Below, piece after piece: positions 27,987-37,917 of a stretch of DNA of 64,000 nt. The stretch is from assembly GCF_000815025.1 (NCBI RefSeq), contig NZ_CP007541.1, positions 186,001-250,000 on the forward strand. Direction: 5' to 3'. The DNA comes from Coxiella endosymbiont of Amblyomma americanum. Lineage in GTDB: Bacteria > Pseudomonadota > Gammaproteobacteria > Coxiellales > Coxiellaceae. The notes under the pieces were generated by a model. The model was given only the letters and a program-made list of their open reading frames with translations. It did not search any database and had not been told where the DNA came from. Position 1 is the first letter of the stretch. Each line of letters begins with the position of its first letter. The position numbers and the translations under genes were made by a program.

Positions 27987-28082
27987 GAGTAGAGTCTTAC
28001 TGTAGCAAGTCTTTAAGTAAACGAGCGTTCTGGTCCGATTTTTTAACATGGCGGGTATTTTTTGTAGTGGAGTGTTGTAAAC

Positions 28083-28697
28083 ATGTTTACTGGCATTGTT
28101 GATCACTGCGGAAAAGTGAGATCTGTTGAGATATTGCCACAACTAGCAGTGGTACATATTGAAACAAAGTTTTTCGATTTACAAATTGGGGAAAGCATTG
28201 CAATGGATGGGGTTTGCGTGACAGTGGCAAAAACACAGTCAAGTAATTTTTTTTGTGAGTTATCTTCTGAAACTGTGTCACACACTTCTGCGCGTCTTTA
28301 TAAAGTAGGAGATTTAGTAAATTTAGAGCGTGCTCTACGATTGATGGATCGAATGGGAGGACATTTTGTCACAGGCCATGTCGACCAAACTGTTACAGTA
28401 GCATTATTACAATCTAATAAACAAAGTGAATTCGTTCAAGCGATTTTTGTAGGTATCTCAAAAGAAGTTCGGTGTTATTTAATAAAAAAAGGTAGTGTAT
28501 CTATAAGTGGAGTAAGTCTAACAGTTAACAATATAACGAAAAACACTTTTTCGGTAATGTTAATCCCCCACACTTTAAAGAAAACAAATTTAAAAAACTT
28601 AATAGTAGGGCACGTAGTGAATGTTGAGTTTGATTTAATAGCAAAGATTGTTGCTCAAACAACACGGGAGATAGTATCTGATGAAAAGAGCGTTTGA
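28083..28697 (+). CDS. ribE: Riboflavin synthase alpha chain
   Basis: Dismutates two molecules of 6,7-dimethyl-8-ribityllumazine to riboflavin. The 204-residue protein has two tandem lumazine-binding repeats: MFTGIVDHCGKV with GVCVTV and the second with GHFVTGHVDQTV and GVSLTVNN. Length is normal. It overlaps ribBA by 17 bases, so ribE, ribBA and ribH form a tightly coupled operon downstream of the structured leader. The symbol ribC is used for the same gene in some species. Confidence 0.94.
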   Translation: MFTGIVDHCGKVRSVEILPQLAVVHIETKFFDLQIGESIAMDGVCVTVAKTQSSNFFCELSSETVSHTSARLYKVGDLVNLERALRLMDRMGGHFVTGHVDQTVTVALLQSNKQSEFVQAIFVGISKEVRCYLIKKGSVSISGVSLTVNNITKNTFSVMLIPHTLKKTNLKNLIVGHVVNVEFDLIAKIVAQTTREIVSDEKSV

Positions 28698-29916
28698 TAG
28701 TATTGAAACAGCTTTAAAGATTTTGCGTGAAGGAGGGATGATTATTTTAGTTGATGATGAGTCCCGTGAAAATGAAGGTGATCTGATTGTTGCCGCTGTA
28801 CATATTACACCTGATCATATTAATTTTATGGCACAGCATGGAAGAGGCTTAATTTGTTTGCCGATGGTATCCAGTGACTTTGAACGATTAGGTATTCCTA
28901 TGATGGCAAGTCGAAATAAGTCTCGTTATCAAACGCCTTTTGGAGTTTCTATTGAAGGGGCGTATGGCGTTACAACAGGAATCTCAGCGCAAGATCGAGC
29001 ACGTACAATTTGTATTGCTGTTGATGAAAAAAGTGGTCCCGATGATATTGTTATGCCTGGACATGTGTTTCCTTTAAAAGCAATGGATGGTGGAGTCTTA
29101 GCTCGCCCTGGACACACCGAAGGAAGTGTTGATTTATGTCGTTTAGCAAACCTGAAACCAGCTGCTGTTCTATGTGAAATTCTGAAAGAAGATGGCGAAA
29201 TGGCACGATTACCTGATTTACAGCAGTTTTCTGCGCGTTATCAGCTTCCACTTGTTAGTATTCATGATTTGATTACATATCGCATTAATTGTGAAGTTTT
29301 AATTGATGAAATTTCTGCTTCAACTTTACCCCTTAAAAATAGAGGAAAATATACAATTAAAGTATTTCGTAGCAAAATTGATAATTTAGAACACGTGGCT
29401 TTAATTAGTCAAAAAAAGAAAATAGAAAACCTTTGTTTAGTACGAATTCATTCAGAATGTTTGACTGGTGATGTATTTGGCTCTTCTCGTTGTGATTGCG
29501 GTTGGCAATTAGCAGCTGCTGTAGATAAAATATCCTCACAAGGAGGCATTCTACTTTATCTACGCCAGGAGGGACGAGGTATAGGTTTAGGAAATAAAAT
29601 AAAGGCCTATGCTTTACAAGAACGGGGTTTAGATACAGTAGAAGCGAATGATCACCTTGGTTTTCAAGCAGATTTACGCGATTATGGATTAGCGGCACAG
29701 ATATTACGAATCTTAGGAGTGCAAAAGATTTGTTTATTAACTAATAATCCTAAAAAAGTAATAGGTTTGAGCCGTTATGGTATTGAAGTTTCTAAACGAG
29801 TAGCTCTAGAAACTATGCCGACATGTGATAATATTCGTTATCTAAAAACAAAAAGAGAAAAACTTGGACACTTGTTAAACTTGACAACAGAGGTGATTAA
29901 TGATGTATCTACCTAA
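28681..29916 (+). CDS. ribBA: Bifunctional DHBP synthase / GTP cyclohydrolase II
   Basis: Supplies both riboflavin precursors, 3,4-dihydroxy-2-butanone 4-phosphate from ribulose 5-phosphate and the pyrimidine from GTP. N-terminal RibB domain: [33 protein letters not shown]-terminal RibA domain: [19 protein letters not shown] (zinc cysteines, about residue 260-280), RQEGRGIGL, and the C-terminal LLTNNPKKV. Total 411 residues is typical. It overlaps ribE and ribH by 17 bases on each side. Confidence 0.95.
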   Translation: MKRAFDSIETALKILREGGMIILVDDESRENEGDLIVAAVHITPDHINFMAQHGRGLICLPMVSSDFERLGIPMMASRNKSRYQTPFGVSIEGAYGVTTGISAQDRARTICIAVDEKSGPDDIVMPGHVFPLKAMDGGVLARPGHTEGSVDLCRLANLKPAAVLCEILKEDGEMARLPDLQQFSARYQLPLVSIHDLITYRINCEVLIDEISASTLPLKNRGKYTIKVFRSKIDNLEHVALISQKKKIENLCLVRIHSECLTGDVFGSSRCDCGWQLAAAVDKISSQGGILLYLRQEGRGIGLGNKIKAYALQERGLDTVEANDHLGFQADLRDYGLAAQILRILGVQKICLLTNNPKKVIGLSRYGIEVSKRVALETMPTCDNIRYLKTKREKLGHLLNLTTEVINDVST

Positions 29917-30349
29917 ATTGGCCATTGTAAACAGCCAGTTTAATCGAATGATAACAGAGAAATTGTTATCTGGAGCTTGCTATCGTTTGTCACAGTTAGG
30001 CATTAAAGAAGATCATATAAAAAAAGTTTGGGTACCAGGGGCTGTAGAAGTTCCATTGATAGCAAAACAACTAGCAAAAACTAAACAGTATGATGCTATT
30101 ATGTGTTTTGGAGCAGTAATTCGCGGTGAAACTAATCATTATGATTACGTTTGTCAACAAGTAAGCTTAGGATGTCAATTTGTAGCATTAGAATATGAAG
30201 TGCCAGTTATCTTTGGTATTTTGACTACTAAAAATAAAGAACAGGCTGTTGATAGAGCGGGAGGAAGGAGAGGTAATAAGGGAGCTGAGGTAGTAAACGC
30301 AGCAATAATGATGGTAGAGAGTATGAGGAAAATAAAAGTTAGTGCATAG
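29900..30349 (+). CDS. ribH: 6,7-dimethyl-8-ribityllumazine synthase
   Basis: Condenses the two riboflavin precursors into lumazine, forming an icosahedral or pentameric shell. The 149-residue protein shows [22 protein letters not shown], the active-site His in GETNHYDYV, and [19 protein letters not shown]. The start overlaps the ribBA end by 17 bases; a second ATG directly follows the first. With ribD, ribE and ribBA this completes the riboflavin-specific enzymes; riboflavin kinase is not in the window. Confidence 0.94.
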   Translation: MMYLPKLAIVNSQFNRMITEKLLSGACYRLSQLGIKEDHIKKVWVPGAVEVPLIAKQLAKTKQYDAIMCFGAVIRGETNHYDYVCQQVSLGCQFVALEYEVPVIFGILTTKNKEQAVDRAGGRRGNKGAEVVNAAIMMVESMRKIKVSA

Positions 30350-31427
30350 CGGTAGTAGAAATCCCATTTTACAATGTATTTCTAGCTGGTTTATTCGCCA
30401 TTTTTCAGATCCCGAGGCGCTGGCGCTTTTTTTCACTTTAGTATTTGGGTTTTTGCTATTTGAGTTTTTTGGAAAGTTTTTGTTACCGGTGATAGTGAGC
30501 ATAGTATTTGCTTATCTCTTTTCTGCACCAGTGCAGTGGTTAGAAAGATGGTGGTTTCCTAGGTGGCTTGCTATCTCTGTAGTTTATCTTTTCCTTATAG
30601 GTCTTTTTGTACTGGCTCTCTTTAGTTTGTTACCGTTAATGTGGAAACAACTTATAGGTATGGTGCATGAATTACCTAGGGCTATTACTAAAGGACAGTT
30701 ATGGATGAATGAACTTACGTATCACTATCCAAAATTATTTCCTATTAATCCCATTACTAATATTGGCACTTATTTACATCAGAAATTAGTAAGAATCGGA
30801 CAGTTTATTTTATCTTTTTCATTGGCGTCAATTCCTAATGTTATTGAAATTATTCTCTATTTTGTATTAGTACCTTTACTTGTATTTTTCTTTTTAAAAG
30901 ATAGTAAAGCTATTAGCGTTTGTCTCAGTCGTTTTTTGCCGGAACGTCGTGGTCTTATTCAAATGGTCTGGTATGAAGTGAATCAAAAAATTGGTGTTTA
31001 TGTTCGAGGACGAGTAATTGAGATAATTATTGTTAGCTGTATTTCTGTGCTCGCTTTTGCACTATTAGGGTTACAATATGCCTTTTTGTTAGGTGTATTG
31101 TTAGGTTTGTCTGTAATTGTGCCTTATGTCGGTGCGGTTATTATTGCAGTTCCCATTACTATGGTTGGATTAATGCAATGGGGATTCTTATCCACGTATT
31201 TTATTTATCTAATGATTACTTATGTTTTGATCGTTACCTTAGATGGGAATTTATTAGTACCTCTGCTCTTTTCAGAAGCTATGGATCTCCACCCTGTTAT
31301 TATTCTTCTATCGGCCTTAATCTTTGGGGAGATTTGGGGATTCTGGGGCATATTTTTTTCTATTCCATTAGCTACATTAATAAAAACGATACTGAGTGCT
31401 TGGCCCAGTATTCAAAAGAAAAGTTGA
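30342..31427 (+). CDS. perM: AI-2E/PerM family membrane transporter
   Basis: Polytopic inner-membrane protein of 361 residues with about eight hydrophobic segments. Family pattern: N-terminal paired helices around residues 25-95, a long soluble/amphipathic stretch near 95-150, then [25 protein letters not shown], and the C-terminal [22 protein letters not shown] with IPLA. Members include AI-2 exporters and sodium/proton antiporters; the substrate cannot be told from sequence. GTG 30342 overlaps the ribH stop, so it may be co-transcribed with the riboflavin genes. Confidence 0.85.
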   Translation: MHSGSRNPILQCISSWFIRHFSDPEALALFFTLVFGFLLFEFFGKFLLPVIVSIVFAYLFSAPVQWLERWWFPRWLAISVVYLFLIGLFVLALFSLLPLMWKQLIGMVHELPRAITKGQLWMNELTYHYPKLFPINPITNIGTYLHQKLVRIGQFILSFSLASIPNVIEIILYFVLVPLLVFFFLKDSKAISVCLSRFLPERRGLIQMVWYEVNQKIGVYVRGRVIEIIIVSCISVLAFALLGLQYAFLLGVLLGLSVIVPYVGAVIIAVPITMVGLMQWGFLSTYFIYLMITYVLIVTLDGNLLVPLLFSEAMDLHPVIILLSALIFGEIWGFWGIFFSIPLATLIKTILSAWPSIQKKS

Positions 31428-31558
31428 TTTTTATATGCGTCTCTTACTGCAACGAACAATAATCCTACCCTACCCCTTTTCTCTTTTAATGTCGCTTGGG
31501 AAAAGCAAGAGATATCTTCTTATACGCGACACACTTCAACTGTAATCTTATTTGTCCA

Positions 31559-31575
31559 AGATTATAGAATAATCT
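31559..31575. repeat. 7-bp inverted repeat between perM and ybaB
   Basis: AGATTAT/ATAATCT with a three-base loop lies in the 203-base convergent spacer between perM and ybaB. Probably part of a weak bidirectional terminator; the rest of the spacer holds nothing recognisable. Confidence 0.3.
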
Positions 31576-31630
31576 GTAAAGCTTATGCTTGATATGCTTT
31601 TCCTTATTGTAATTTTTCTTAACTTTCGCG

Positions 31631-31963
31631 TTATTTCTTGACGTTACTTTCGTTATTACTGTGAAAAAATTTTCCAGAAAAGATTATTTTTTCTTGGGTA
31701 ATTTGCATTATTCTATGATTAGCGTTATTCAAAGCTGCTTTTATGAGATCTTCAATAATTTCTTTTCTTTCTTTTAACAGTTCGTCAGAGAGAACTAACT
31801 TGACAATTTCGTGTTGAGCGGTAACGGTAACTCTTACCATACCTGCACCGGATTCACCAGTAACTTCAATTGTCGATAATTCTTCTTGGGCTTTTTTCAT
31901 GATTTCTTGGATTTTTTTTGTATTTTGCATTAAACGATCAAAATTGAATTTGCTATCAACCAT
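31631..31963 (-). CDS. ybaB: YbaB/EbfC family nucleoid-associated protein
   Basis: Small DNA-binding nucleoid protein, 110 residues. The family pattern is visible: [34 protein letters not shown].. followed by VRVTV and KLVLSDELL, then [15 protein letters not shown]. It lies next to recR and dnaX, a conserved neighbourhood. The order here along transcription is dnaX, recR, ybaB, whereas in Escherichia coli ybaB lies between dnaX and recR. Confidence 0.9.
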   Translation of the reverse strand: MVDSKFNFDRLMQNTKKIQEIMKKAQEELSTIEVTGESGAGMVRVTVTAQHEIVKLVLSDELLKERKEIIEDLIKAALNNANHRIMQITQEKIIFSGKFFHSNNESNVKK

Positions 31964-32001
31964 TGTTTTTCCTTCTATTATTATGATGTATTGAGTTAAT
32001 C

Positions 32002-32604
32002 CTAATTTTTCATAAGTACTCTGGCATGGAAAGCGTGACTTAAAGTACCGCCATCAAGATATTCTAATTCACCACCAACTGGCACACCGTGCGCAATTCG
32101 TGAACATTTTATTTTAGTCTTGTCAATATGATTTGCAATATAATAAGCTGTGGCTTTACCCTCTACAGTTGCATTAGTAGCAATAATCAGCTCCGTGATA
32201 GATTCATTCTGTAAACGATCGAAAAGCACAGGAATACTAATTTCTTTAGGTCCTATTCCATCTAAAGGAGATAAATGTCCTTGAAGTACAAAATAACGAC
32301 CTGAATAAATCTGAGCTTGTTCTATAGCAACTACATCAGCTGGACTTTCGACAACACATAAAAACGTCGCATTACGCTTTTTACTGCAGCAAATGTCACA
32401 CAAATTTTGTTCAGTATAGTTTCTGCATAATTGGCATTCTCCTACCCTGCTAATAGCAGAATGTAAGGATTTAGCTAGCATTAATCCTTTGGCGCGCTCG
32501 GATTTTGCAAGAACATGAAAAGCCATTCTCTGTGCGGATTTAGGTCCTACACCGGGTAAGTTTTGCAGTGCAGTTATAAGTTGTTTTACTAATGGACTAA
32601 ACAC
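32002..32604 (-). CDS. recR: Recombination mediator RecR
   Basis: RecR works with RecF/RecO to load RecA on gapped DNA. The 200-residue protein has the helix-hairpin-helix [15 protein letters not shown], a four-cysteine zinc finger ([17 protein letters not shown], about residues 57-73) and a Toprim domain starting [13 protein letters not shown]. The start is GTG 32604. Length matches the family. RecF and RecO are not visible in the window. Confidence 0.94.
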   Translation of the reverse strand: MFSPLVKQLITALQNLPGVGPKSAQRMAFHVLAKSERAKGLMLAKSLHSAISRVGECQLCRNYTEQNLCDICCSKKRNATFLCVVESPADVVAIEQAQIYSGRYFVLQGHLSPLDGIGPKEISIPVLFDRLQNESITELIIATNATVEGKATAYYIANHIDKTKIKCSRIAHGVPVGGELEYLDGGTLSHAFHARVLMKN

Positions 32605-32995
32605 GTAAATTTCTAAAAAACACTTGTGAAGCGAAGAAAATAACCTTGACTACAGTCTACTGTACTTTACGATTTACTTATTACAACAAATCGTGACTAT
32701 AATAATCATAATCTATAAAAGCTCAATGGAACAACTATTTAAAGAAATAATATTTCCCTGATTAAGTAAAAAGACTGTATTGTAGTGCGTATCATCCTCC
32801 TATGCGTCTTCTCAATTATTCAAAATCTTAAAAATTTTTATTAAAAATGCTTTAATAGCACGCGTAGGCATGTATTTCGGTTTTTCGAATACGAATACAA
32901 TGTTTTTGCTTTAACTAAAAAGAGCGAAATTTTCCTTATTCTACGATTTTGTTTGAAAGATTGAGCTACGAATAAGCGTTGATTCGATAAACGCT
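32605..32995. other. 391-base spacer between dnaX and recR
   Basis: AT-rich, no gene or strong hairpin recognised. It follows the 3' end of the short dnaX, so it may contain decayed tau-specific sequence, but translation just beyond the dnaX stop showed nothing I could identify as DnaX. Confidence 0.5.
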
Positions 32996-34138
32996 TTAAA
33001 CTTTATTACAAGTTTTTTTAGTGAATTCGTTTTTAATTTTAGTAATAGATACTTCTGGATAAAAAGTAAACATGCGTAATAGCGTCATTTCAAATCCCAT
33101 TTTCGGACTTGGAGAATAAGGTAAATCTCGTTGTCCTAATAGACCAATTTGATAAAAAAGTTGAATATCCTCACAATGAAATAAATTAGCTAGTTGATGT
33201 AATCGTGCACAGTTGTCTTTAATTTTAGCATCAGGAACTACTTGAATCACGGCTATCTCATGAAGTAACGTTAATAATTCGGCTAAAGCATTAGAAAAAT
33301 CAATGCCTTGTTGGGCAAGTCTGTTAATATAATTTAACAGATCGTTTCCCTTTTCCCAGGCAATAGATTCAAGAATATCAAATAGTAAAGATGGATCAAT
33401 AATTCCCAGCATATCTTTGACATAGTTGGTAAGAACTTTACCATTGCCATAAATTATACTTTGATCTAAAAGACTGAGAGCGTCGCGCATATTGCCATTG
33501 GCAGCACGAGCTAACAAAGCAAGTGCAGACTTTTCAAACTCAATATTTTCTTTTTGTAAGATATACTGACAATGAATAGTAATTTGCTTTGGTAAAAGCA
33601 GAGTAAGATGGAACTGTAAACATCGCGATAATACAGTAATTGGTAACTTATAACGATTAGTAGTAGCAAGGATAAATTTTACATGACTAGGAGGTTCTTC
33701 TAGGGTTTTAAGCAAAGCATTAAAACTATGTCCAGAGAGCATATGCACTTCATCGATCAAGTAAACTTTGAATCGACCTTTTGTTGGCATGTATTGAACA
33801 TTATCGAGTAATTCTCGCAAATCTTCTACTTTAGTACGTGAAGCTGCGTCTACTTCTAAAAAATCCGGAGATCGTCCAGAATCAATTTCCTGACAACTAT
33901 TACAGATATGACATGGACTATCACTAATTCCATTATTCTCGCAATTAAGACATTTTACAAGTATACGTCCAAAAGTTGTTTTTCCGACACCACTAGGTCC
34001 TGTAAAAAGATAGGCATGATGAAGGTATTTTTGATTTAAAGCATTGCGCAAGGCCTGAACAACAAATATTTGGCCAATAACTTCTTCAAAGCACCGAGGA
34101 CGCCATTTTCGTGCTAAGACTTGATGAATAGTCGTCAT
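32996..34138 (-). CDS. dnaX: DNA polymerase III clamp-loader subunit DnaX, gamma-length
   Basis: AAA+ clamp-loader ATPase of 380 residues. Walker A GPSGVGKTT (about residues 47-55), a four-cysteine zinc module (CLNCENNGISDSPCHICNSC), Walker B-like DEVHML, and the arginine finger in LSRCLQFHL are present, followed by the oligomerisation domain. The protein stops near the end of domain III: the tau-specific region that binds polymerase alpha and DnaB is missing, although in Escherichia coli the full tau has 643 residues and gamma 431. It is therefore a gamma-only form or a truncation. Confidence 0.9.
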   Translation of the reverse strand: MTTIHQVLARKWRPRCFEEVIGQIFVVQALRNALNQKYLHHAYLFTGPSGVGKTTFGRILVKCLNCENNGISDSPCHICNSCQEIDSGRSPDFLEVDAASRTKVEDLRELLDNVQYMPTKGRFKVYLIDEVHMLSGHSFNALLKTLEEPPSHVKFILATTNRYKLPITVLSRCLQFHLTLLLPKQITIHCQYILQKENIEFEKSALALLARAANGNMRDALSLLDQSIIYGNGKVLTNYVKDMLGIIDPSLLFDILESIAWEKGNDLLNYINRLAQQGIDFSNALAELLTLLHEIAVIQVVPDAKIKDNCARLHQLANLFHCEDIQLFYQIGLLGQRDLPYSPSPKMGFEMTLLRMFTFYPEVSITKIKNEFTKKTCNKV

Positions 34139-34288
34139 AAAAATCTTATTATTTCTAAAATATTTCTGCTTTTAATTAAAACACGATCTAATAGAATAAA
34201 AAAATCGAACAGATAGAAATGGGATCTCTGATATCAATTGGTTATTTACTCAACACTAATCTTTACAAAAAATTCTTATATAGAAAAG

Positions 34289-34307
34289 GTTCTACTTTTT
34301 GTAGAAC
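34289..34307 (-). terminator. Probable terminator downstream of tRNA-Ser
   Basis: Perfect seven-base-pair stem GTTCTAC/GTAGAAC with a five-base loop; on the minus strand it is followed by CCTTTTC. It lies about 108 bases beyond the mature 3' end of tRNA-Ser. Confidence 0.45.
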
Positions 34308-34414
34308 ACCCACTCTCACGTTTCTGCAGTGTAGCATACATAATACATAACAGCCAGACGCAGGTCTCTCCTTTCTATTATACTTAGTACTTTTAACAAT
34401 ATAAATAAGATTAA

Positions 34415-34508
34415 CGGAGAGGGAGGGATTTGAACCCTCGGTACGAAAAACGATTCCGTACACGCGATTTCCAGTCGCGCCTTTTTAACCAAGCTCAAGC
34501 ACCTCTCC
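34415..34508 (-). tRNA. tRNA-Ser (GGA)
   Basis: 94-base class II tRNA on the minus strand. Acceptor GGAGAGG pairs with CCTCTCC, discriminator G; anticodon loop CTGGAAA gives anticodon GGA; a long variable arm (TACGGAATCGTTTTTCGTA region) and GGTTCAAATCC T-loop follow. CCA is not encoded. Confidence 0.95.
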
Positions 34509-34597
34509 TTAATATTTTTATTTTTAACAAAAGGAATGCAAGACTAAACTAGAATGTTTCAATGTGCAAATTTAATTAGAATGTTATTGTACTCCAG

Positions 34598-35740
34598 TTA
34601 ACAGAGTACACTTTTAAGAATTTGAAAATATACTGTAGAAAGAATATTGAGATCTGAAATAAGCGTATTCTCATTAATAAGGTGAGCTGTTTTATTAATG
34701 GGGCCTAATTCAATAACTTCGCAACCGGTAGAAGCGAGAAACCTTCCATCAGAAGTACCTCCATAAGTGTTAAGCTCAGTTTCACATTTACAAATCTCTC
34801 TAATTGCTCGACGGGCAATAGCTACTAATTTAGTTTTACTATTAAAAAATGGTTGACTGGCAATTTTCCACTGAACATCATATTTTATTTGATGTCTATT
34901 AAGAATTCCCTCAAATTTTTTTTGAAGTACTTTTGGAGAGTGAATGGGTGCGAATCGAAAATTAAATTTGGCTTCTAATCTTTCTGGAATGACATTAGTA
35001 GCTCTACTATTAGATTCAATATTATAAAATTGTAAAGAAGTCGGCGTAAAGAAACTATTCCCGTGATCCCAGGCAGTATTCACTAATGCATTAAATACTT
35101 GGAAACACTGATGAATAGGATTATCAGCTAGATGAGGATAAGCAATGTGCCCTTGCTTACCAAAAATAGTGAGATAGCCGTGTAAGGATCCTCGGCGTCC
35201 AATTTTAATAGCATCTCCTAAGATTTTATTGCTGCTAGCTTCTCCAACAATGCAATAATTCATTTTTATGTTTCTTTTTTTCAAATATTCTACTACTTTA
35301 TATGTTCCATTGTTTGCTAGACCTTCTTCATCACTTGTAATAATAAAACCAATTGTGCCATTATGATTGGAATATTGCTTAACAAATTTCTTAGCTGCAA
35401 TGACCATGGCGGATAGTCCGCTTTTCATATCTGTAGCTCCTCGTCCATAAAGATATCCATTTTTTTCAGTTGGAATGAAAGGTGGGTATTTCCATTGTGC
35501 TGCATCACCAGGAGGAACAACATCAGTATGTCCTACAAAGACAAAAAAAGGGGTAGAGCTGCCACTCCGCTTGCTACTATGCCAAGCCCAAAGATTATTA
35601 ACTTTTGAAAAAGATAAGCGTTCACATAGAAACTCTGAAGCGTTCAGATATCTAATTAAAATATCTTGACAACCTGCGTCATTTGGAGTAATAGAAGGAC
35701 AAGCAATTAGCTGTTTTAGAAGTTTTAATGTTTTATTCAT
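34598..35740 (-). CDS. dapE: Succinyl-diaminopimelate desuccinylase
   Basis: Zinc metallopeptidase-family enzyme releasing LL-diaminopimelate from its N-succinyl form in lysine and peptidoglycan precursor synthesis. The 380-residue M20-type protein has [12 protein letters not shown] (first zinc His), [12 protein letters not shown] with bridging Asp, TSDEEG with catalytic Glu, and a C-terminal YGGTSDGRF plus [13 protein letters not shown]. Start ATG 35740 overlaps the dapD stop by eight bases, so both are one operon. Confidence 0.94.
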   Translation of the reverse strand: MNKTLKLLKQLIACPSITPNDAGCQDILIRYLNASEFLCERLSFSKVNNLWAWHSSKRSGSSTPFFVFVGHTDVVPPGDAAQWKYPPFIPTEKNGYLYGRGATDMKSGLSAMVIAAKKFVKQYSNHNGTIGFIITSDEEGLANNGTYKVVEYLKKRNIKMNYCIVGEASSNKILGDAIKIGRRGSLHGYLTIFGKQGHIAYPHLADNPIHQCFQVFNALVNTAWDHGNSFFTPTSLQFYNIESNSRATNVIPERLEAKFNFRFAPIHSPKVLQKKFEGILNRHQIKYDVQWKIASQPFFNSKTKLVAIARRAIREICKCETELNTYGGTSDGRFLASTGCEVIELGPINKTAHLINENTLISDLNILSTVYFQILKSVLC

Positions 35741-36557
35741 GTCTACTTTCTCTTAAAAGTGCGTTCAAAGAGGTTTTGCTTTGAGTTCTTTTATCTACTT
35801 GTTTAATTATAATAGCGCTATATTGGTTATAGCCTCCCCACTTAGAGAGTAGACTTCCAGATATTACTACAGAACCAGCAGGAACTCGTCCATAGATAAT
35901 TTGCTTAGTAAATCGATTATAAATCGGAGTACTTTGTCCAATGAAAACGCCCATAGAAATTACAGCACCTTTTTCAACTATTACTCCTTCTGTAATTTCT
36001 GAACGAGCGCCAATAAAACAATTATCTTCAATAATAGTAGGGTGTGTTTGTAGAGGCTCAAGAACTCCACCAATGCCTGTACCACCAGAAATATGAACGT
36101 TTCTACCGATTTGAGCACACGAGCCTATTGTTGCCCAAGTGTCAATTAAACTTCCTGAATTTATGTAGGCACCAATATTAATATAACTAGGCATAAGTAC
36201 TGTATTTTTCGCTAAATAAGCACCTTTTCGTACGATAGCGTGTGGAACAATACGAGTACTCATTTTTTTAAATTCAGTGTGATTATTGTTTTTCAAAGGA
36301 ATTTTGTCGTAAAAAGAAGCATAATTTGCTTTAAAGATTTTATAGGGTTCGGTTTTAAAGTAAAGTAAAATGGCCATTTTAGTCCATTCATTAGTTATCC
36401 AATGCCCATTTTTTTTCTCTGCAACGCGAATTTCCCCTTGATCAAGAAGTTCAATAGTTTTATGTATGGCTTTACGAACTTTTTCTGGAGTGTTATTACT
36501 GGTAAAGTTATTTTTGTTTTTATAAGCTTTTTCAATAAAATTTTGTAGATAATGCAT
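35733..36557 (-). CDS. dapD: Tetrahydrodipicolinate N-succinyltransferase
   Basis: Hexapeptide-repeat enzyme that succinylates tetrahydrodipicolinate using succinyl-CoA, the step before DapC/DapE. The 274-residue protein has the N-terminal helical domain, then [30 protein letters not shown]-like repeats (from about residue 100), [12 protein letters not shown], and [19 protein letters not shown] 36557 gives the normal length and has AAGAGAAAG upstream; ATG 36578 would add seven residues. It heads the dapD-dapE pair, keeping the succinylase branch of diaminopimelate synthesis. Confidence 0.94.
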   Translation of the reverse strand: MHYLQNFIEKAYKNKNNFTSNNTPEKVRKAIHKTIELLDQGEIRVAEKKNGHWITNEWTKMAILLYFKTEPYKIFKANYASFYDKIPLKNNNHTEFKKMSTRIVPHAIVRKGAYLAKNTVLMPSYINIGAYINSGSLIDTWATIGSCAQIGRNVHISGGTGIGGVLEPLQTHPTIIEDNCFIGARSEITEGVIVEKGAVISMGVFIGQSTPIYNRFTKQIIYGRVPAGSVVISGSLLSKWGGYNQYSAIIIKQVDKRTQSKTSLNALLRESRHE

Positions 36558-36744
36558 TATCTTTCTCTTAGGTTTCATATCTAATTTACTATATAATGTA
36601 CAATAACAAGTATTCTTCTGTAAATCTTGTATTCAATGTAGTGTGTGTTTTATGTTTTAAACTGTATTCATAATCTCATTAATGTATTTAAATATGAGTA
36701 GTTGTTATAAAAGAAAGGTATTGTTAAGTTTTATATTATAGTTT

Positions 36745-36818
36745 CGGGGTATAGCGCAGTCTGGTAGCGCGCCTGCTTTGGGAGTAGGATGTCGGGGGTT
36801 CGAGTCCCTCTACCCCGA
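36745..36818 (+). tRNA. tRNA-Pro (TGG)
   Basis: 74-base tRNA: acceptor CGGGGTA/TACCCCG with discriminator A, anticodon loop TTTGGGA giving TGG, T-loop GGTTCGAGTCC. First of a four-tRNA group on the plus strand; CCA is not encoded. Confidence 0.95.
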
Positions 36819-36896
36819 GCTTTGAACAGTAAAGATAAAAAGGTAGATTAAATTTCAGTTTATAACGACCTCTAATAATTTTTATAGGAGATTAAT

Positions 36897-36970
36897 GCGC
36901 CCGTAGCTCATTTGGATAGAGCATCGGCCTTCTAAGCCGGTGGTGGCAGGTTCAAATCCTGCCGGGCGCG
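36897..36970 (+). tRNA. tRNA-Arg (TCT)
   Basis: Acceptor GCGCCCG/CGGGCGC with discriminator G, anticodon loop CTTCTAA giving TCT, T-loop GGTTCAAATCC. Second of the tRNA group. Reads AGA/AGG codons. Confidence 0.95.
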
Positions 36971-37054
36971 CTTCAAAGCCAGATATACGACAAAGTGTAA
37001 TACTGTGCATTAGGAAAAAAGTATTTGTGATGAACTTGATAATCGATTGATAGT

Positions 37055-37129
37055 GGTGGGCGTAGCTCAGTTTGGTAGAGCCTCGGATTGTGGTTCCGAT
37101 TGTCATGGGTTCGAGTCCCATCGCCCACC
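37055..37129 (+). tRNA. tRNA-His (GTG)
   Basis: Acceptor GTGGGCG/CGCCCAC with the extra G at -1 (37055) opposite C73 (37129), diagnostic of tRNA-His; anticodon loop TTGTGGT gives GTG. T-loop GGTTCGAGTCC. Confidence 0.95.
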
Positions 37130-37553
37130 CATTGTTTTTTAGAGATATAGTTATAAGTAAGATACTATTTTGTTTTTCGATACAGTACTTTAAAACTTTG
37201 GTATGAAAATTTACATTTGGGTTCTATTTTTAGAAACAATGTTAATTTCTCTTTCTAAAATTTCTCTTTCTAAATTTAAAGACACCAAACTTTTTCTATT
37301 TAGATTGAAATACGTTGGACCTTCTTATGAGTTTGGAAGCGACTCGTGCTGGACGTAAAACATTACTCTTAGATTTTTTAAGTTTATATTTAACTGTTAA
37401 ATAAAATGGTAGTGGGTACAATCCTATTTTACAAAATAAACAGTTTACACAATAGCGATATACTACAAAAATCTTTTCTAAAAGAAGTTATTTTCTGGAT
37501 CACCACACTTAATTAAAGTAATATGATTAGAAAGTTTATAATATAATAGAAAT
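37130..37553. other. 424-base spacer between tRNA-His and tRNA-Lys
   Basis: AT-rich, no gene seen. Contains a perfect 15-bp tandem duplication (37245-37274) and, at its right end, TATAAT (37542-37547) placed correctly to be the -10 box of tRNA-Lys. Confidence 0.5.
37245..37274. repeat. 15-bp tandem duplication
   Basis: ATTTCTCTTTCTAAA occurs twice head to tail (37245-37259 and 37260-37274). Likely replication slippage in neutral DNA. Confidence 0.7.
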
Positions 37554-37627
<74 letters not shown>

Positions 37628-37844
37628 TTGCGGTAGAAAGAAACCTTTTTATGCCTGGTTTATTGCAATAGTACAACTCGATGCGTCTATAAATATGGGA
37701 ATTTAGGGATAATTACATCAGCATATTTATAGAGAATTCTTTTAACGTTAAAACAATTTAGTACTTTATTATAGGCAGTATGAATTATACAATTAATTGC
37801 CTTGAAGTCTCCGAAGATTTATTAAAGTAAAAAGGATATTTTAT

Positions 37845-37871
37845 TTGACATTGTAATTAATCTAATATATT
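37845..37871 (+). promoter_or_regulatory. Probable sigma-70 promoter of the polyamine cluster
   Basis: A perfect TTGACA (37845-37850) and a TATATT (37866-37871) lie 15 bases apart, 47 bases before the decarboxylase ATG. The spacing is one to two bases shorter than ideal. Confidence 0.45.
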
Positions 37872-37917
37872 GATGAGCATAGACATTGGGTGATTGATAG
37901 AATAGTTTTATGTAGGA

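Noticed and set aside
27784-28082. FMN riboswitch upstream of ribE
   Set aside because: Position fits, and a short AGTAGAGTCT resembles part of the 3' segment, but it lies after the T-run and the conserved core is missing; I kept only a candidate structured RNA.
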